Positions 62,044 to 64,000 of a stretch of DNA of 64,000 nt are shown here, in pieces (position 1 is the first letter of the stretch; the number at the start of each line of letters is the position of its first letter). The stretch is taken from IMG/VR virus record IMGVR_UViG_3300023184_000045, positions 1-64,000 of that record. The stretch is one strand, 5' to 3'. This DNA is from a virus. Under the pieces are notes generated by a model, which worked only from the letters and a program-made list of their open reading frames with translations, was not told where the DNA came from and made no database searches. The translations under genes were made by a program, and so were the position numbers.

Positions 62044-64000
62044 TTAGTGTGGTATATCTTTGAGTGCGCAGATTCTTAGGCCTGTGTTGTATGGTAAGTT
62101 AGAAGGCATTGCTCTGTAAACACGCGGCGTGCTTTCGTTATATACCCCAGATCCATTTGGTTTTTGTAATACTACATCATTACCACCTGCGCAAACATCT
62201 GCCGAAGTTTGCCCAACCATATCCAATTCTTCAGAATACCTAAATCTAGGTGTTGTTAAATTATGTAAGAATGATATTAGATATGTATTTGTCTCAGTTA
62301 GTGCAATTTGATTTGTTGTATTTAATATTGCATAACTATTAATAGTATGTGAATCTGCTGGTATTCTATACGCTGACAACATATTACTTTGCATCCATGC
62401 AGTACCAGCAGTAGCATCGCTTGCAGCACCTAGGGCGGCAAGTTGTTGATAACCTGGCAGGGATGCTGAACCCGACCCAATATATGCTATCATCGACCTA
62501 GGGTCAATTGTATCTCTGTAAGCGTCAGGGTCGCCTTGTTGCGGGTGTAAGATATCTTCTTCACGTACAACAAATTTCCAATATTTATATCCAACACTAT
62601 TAACGCAAAATACCGGGCATCTTCCTTTAGTTAAAGTTTTTCCAGTGTATCGGTTAACCGGCCGTTGTACTAAAAACCAATTAAAGAAATTATCTTTATC
62701 GGTAACACTTCTAACTGAAGTTTTTTGTATTACGCTCCAATTGCCTTCCCATACACCAAAAAATAGTCCTCTATTTGTTACAGTCATTGTGTAATTTAAC
62801 GGATATATTTCAGGGGATCCAGCAACACGAGCTTCTCTATTTAAAAATCCTTCGGCTGTTTTGTCTTTGTCAGGTGCAATCATACTACCACTATAACCCG
62901 GCGTCTGATGTGGAACATTGTTTGATCCATTTGAACCACCAAAGAATACATACTTTGTTGGTTGGGAGCCCATCATCCCAGCGCGGTCAATAGGATATTG
63001 GCCTGCAGAATTAAATATATTACTAATACCACCGTCATCTTGCAATTGCAACGGTGTACCAGCATAACAGTTTAAAGTCTGCGCTCCTACACCTACTTTG
63101 TTGTACACGCTTGTGTTGCTTACAACTTCAAATGCCAGGCGCCATGGTTGTCTATACGATTCGGGAAAACTAAATTCCAATAGGTCGTGCATCGTTAATG
63201 ATGCTTGACTATCTAATCGCACGTTGGCTTTGAGATTGTTTAAATTACTTAGATTGTCGTTTACGCTAACAACAGTGCCAATTAGCACCGGGTCACCGGC
63301 GCCTAGTAGCGTTACATTTTGCCCTTCGTAGATGATTCCTCGTTTGGTAGTGGCACTATTAGATAACTGATCTACTTCAATGTACACATTACTAGAAGTA
63401 CTTGCAGTTATGTTACCAGTAACTACGCGGCTGCTATTCAATGGATCGGTTCCACCATTAGCCTCTATAATTATTAAAAACCCAGCTGCTGTTATATCGT
63501 CGGTATCTTTTGCTTTTGCTCCGGCACCTCTAACTACAATTTTGTCATCTTGGTTAATAGTAATCTCATTACTGACTCCAAACCAAGTATAAGTTGACGA
63601 ATGTTGTTTCCAATTCTTTGCGCCGGGGCCGCTCCATTCTACAATTCCGTCAACCACCAGAATAGGATTAATACTAGTAATAGTAGTGCCAGGAGGAATA
63701 ATACTTGATGGATTAGATTCCGTTGGTTCAAGTAAAATTTCTTGACCAATAAAAAATCCTGTACCGGGTACACCACTAGTAGCATCGGTATACAGCACAT
63801 TTGCCCAAAAACCATCTCTAGGCCATAAATCAATTGATCCGTTGGCTCCGTGGGCATTTTGCCAGGTCAGGCCTGCGCCTTCAGGCTGCGCCACCGGGTC
63901 CAGGCCTGTTACTCCAATTGACAAGTATGCTGCTTCGGTATAGGGGTTTATAGTGGGGTTTATAGTAGTAGACAGTTTCCCGCCATGCTGAGAATAACTT
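62044..64000 (-). CDS. virion protein, 5' end cut by window edge
   Basis: The frame is open to the right edge. A TTG at 63924 is possible but has no Shine-Dalgarno sequence, and the codons beyond it read as ordinary protein (SQHGGKLSTTINPTINPYTE), so I treat the gene as partial, at least 651 residues. Conserved with the 478-aa paralogue: YPLNYTMTVTNRGLFFGVWE, FLVQRPVNRYTG, GRCPVFCV, FVVREEDI and LHNLTTPRFRYSEELDMVG. The N-terminal part contains TNEITINQDDKIVVRGAG-like beta segments. No catalytic motif or membrane segment. Family unknown to me; virion structural role inferred from location. Confidence 0.83.
   Translation of the reverse strand, partial: SYSQHGGKLSTTINPTINPYTEAAYLSIGVTGLDPVAQPEGAGLTWQNAHGANGSIDLWPRDGFWANVLYTDATSGVPGTGFFIGQEILLEPTESNPSSIIPPGTTITSINPILVVDGIVEWSGPGAKNWKQHSSTYTWFGVSNEITINQDDKIVVRGAGAKAKDTDDITAAGFLIIIEANGGTDPLNSSRVVTGNITASTSSNVYIEVDQLSNSATTKRGIIYEGQNVTLLGAGDPVLIGTVVSVNDNLSNLNNLKANVRLDSQASLTMHDLLEFSFPESYRQPWRLAFEVVSNTSVYNKVGVGAQTLNCYAGTPLQLQDDGGISNIFNSAGQYPIDRAGMMGSQPTKYVFFGGSNGSNNVPHQTPGYSGSMIAPDKDKTAEGFLNREARVAGSPEIYPLNYTMTVTNRGLFFGVWEGNWSVIQKTSVRSVTDKDNFFNWFLVQRPVNRYTGKTLTKGRCPVFCVNSVGYKYWKFVVREEDILHPQQGDPDAYRDTIDPRSMIAYIGSGSASLPGYQQLAALGAASDATAGTAWMQSNMLSAYRIPADSHTINSYAILNTTNQIALTETNTYLISFLHNLTTPRFRYSEELDMVGQTSADVCAGGNDVVLQKPNGSGVYNESTPRVYRAMPSNLPYNTGLRICALKDIPH

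Noticed and set aside
62582-62589. Exact TATAAATA on the minus strand
   Set aside because: It lies inside a coding sequence about 560 bases before the next start, so it is likely incidental; an internal promoter for the 478-aa gene cannot be excluded.
63922-63924. TTG as the start of the right-edge gene
   Set aside because: No Shine-Dalgarno sequence precedes it and the frame stays open to the window edge with ordinary protein composition, so the true start is probably beyond 64000.
1-64000. Diversity-generating retroelement targeting the adhesins
   Set aside because: No reverse transcriptase, template repeat or C-type-lectin variable domain is visible. The repeats seen are tandem in-frame duplications without adenine-specific variation. 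The element could lie outside the window.

Overview
The window looks like part of a late structural island of a large T4-like tailed bacteriophage from an aquatic environment. Every credible gene, 25 reading frames representing about 24 genes, lies on the minus strand and is read from position 64000 towards 1. Genes are tightly packed: no gap exceeds about 105 bases, and several stops and starts nearly touch. Several small proteins belong to families I recognise from memory in T4-like cyanophages and pelagiphages (N-termini MAAPNI.., MSHFAKVENGIV.., MATKNFVAKNGLT.., IKLKRSAVPGKVP..). Intergenic gaps repeatedly carry NATAAATA, the T4-type late-promoter core. No tRNA, rRNA, CRISPR array, integrase, transposase or replication gene is visible. 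Host and exact taxon cannot be read from this window. So much DNA spent on virion adhesins suggests a large or jumbo genome (inference).  Layout in transcription order. (1) 64000-60588: two related proteins of unknown function, the first cut by the right edge. (2) 60532-43093: a 2.9-kaa adhesin with a propeller-like N-terminus, three LamG domains and two kinds of internal repeats; a 1,368-aa protein that opens with an SGNH/GDSL esterase domain; and a 1,527-aa Calx-beta/Gly-rich protein with an LCCL-like C-terminus. (3) 43007-37511: a small MAAPN protein, a collagen-like fibre, a beta-repeat fibre, a small fibre protein and a SPRY-like protein. (4) 37488-17805: two giant ORFs of 3,035 and 3,047 aa that flank a second MAAPN protein and a 329-aa Gly-rich protein. 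(5) 17779-12615: a block of cyanophage-like virion proteins, in which one gene is apparently split by a frameshift near 16550. (6) 12545-1: a paralogous pair of beta-propeller/Ig-like proteins around an 86-aa protein, then two more LamG/Gly-rich adhesins, the last cut by the left edge.  Most of these products probably build tail fibres, baseplate appendages or capsid decoration and work together in host attachment. LamG (concanavalin-like) domains, 24 by my count, Ig/Calx-beta, SPRY-like and LCCL-like domains would bind glycans or proteins. Gly-X-Y tracts would form trimeric shafts. The SGNH domain would trim ester groups from host surface polysaccharide.  The most unusual feature is nested domain architecture: LamG domains sit in-frame inside Gly-rich domains, and one Gly-rich domain sits inside a Calx-beta domain. 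Tandem repeats with identical DNA copies and several paralogous gene pairs add to the picture of a rapidly rebuilt adhesin locus.
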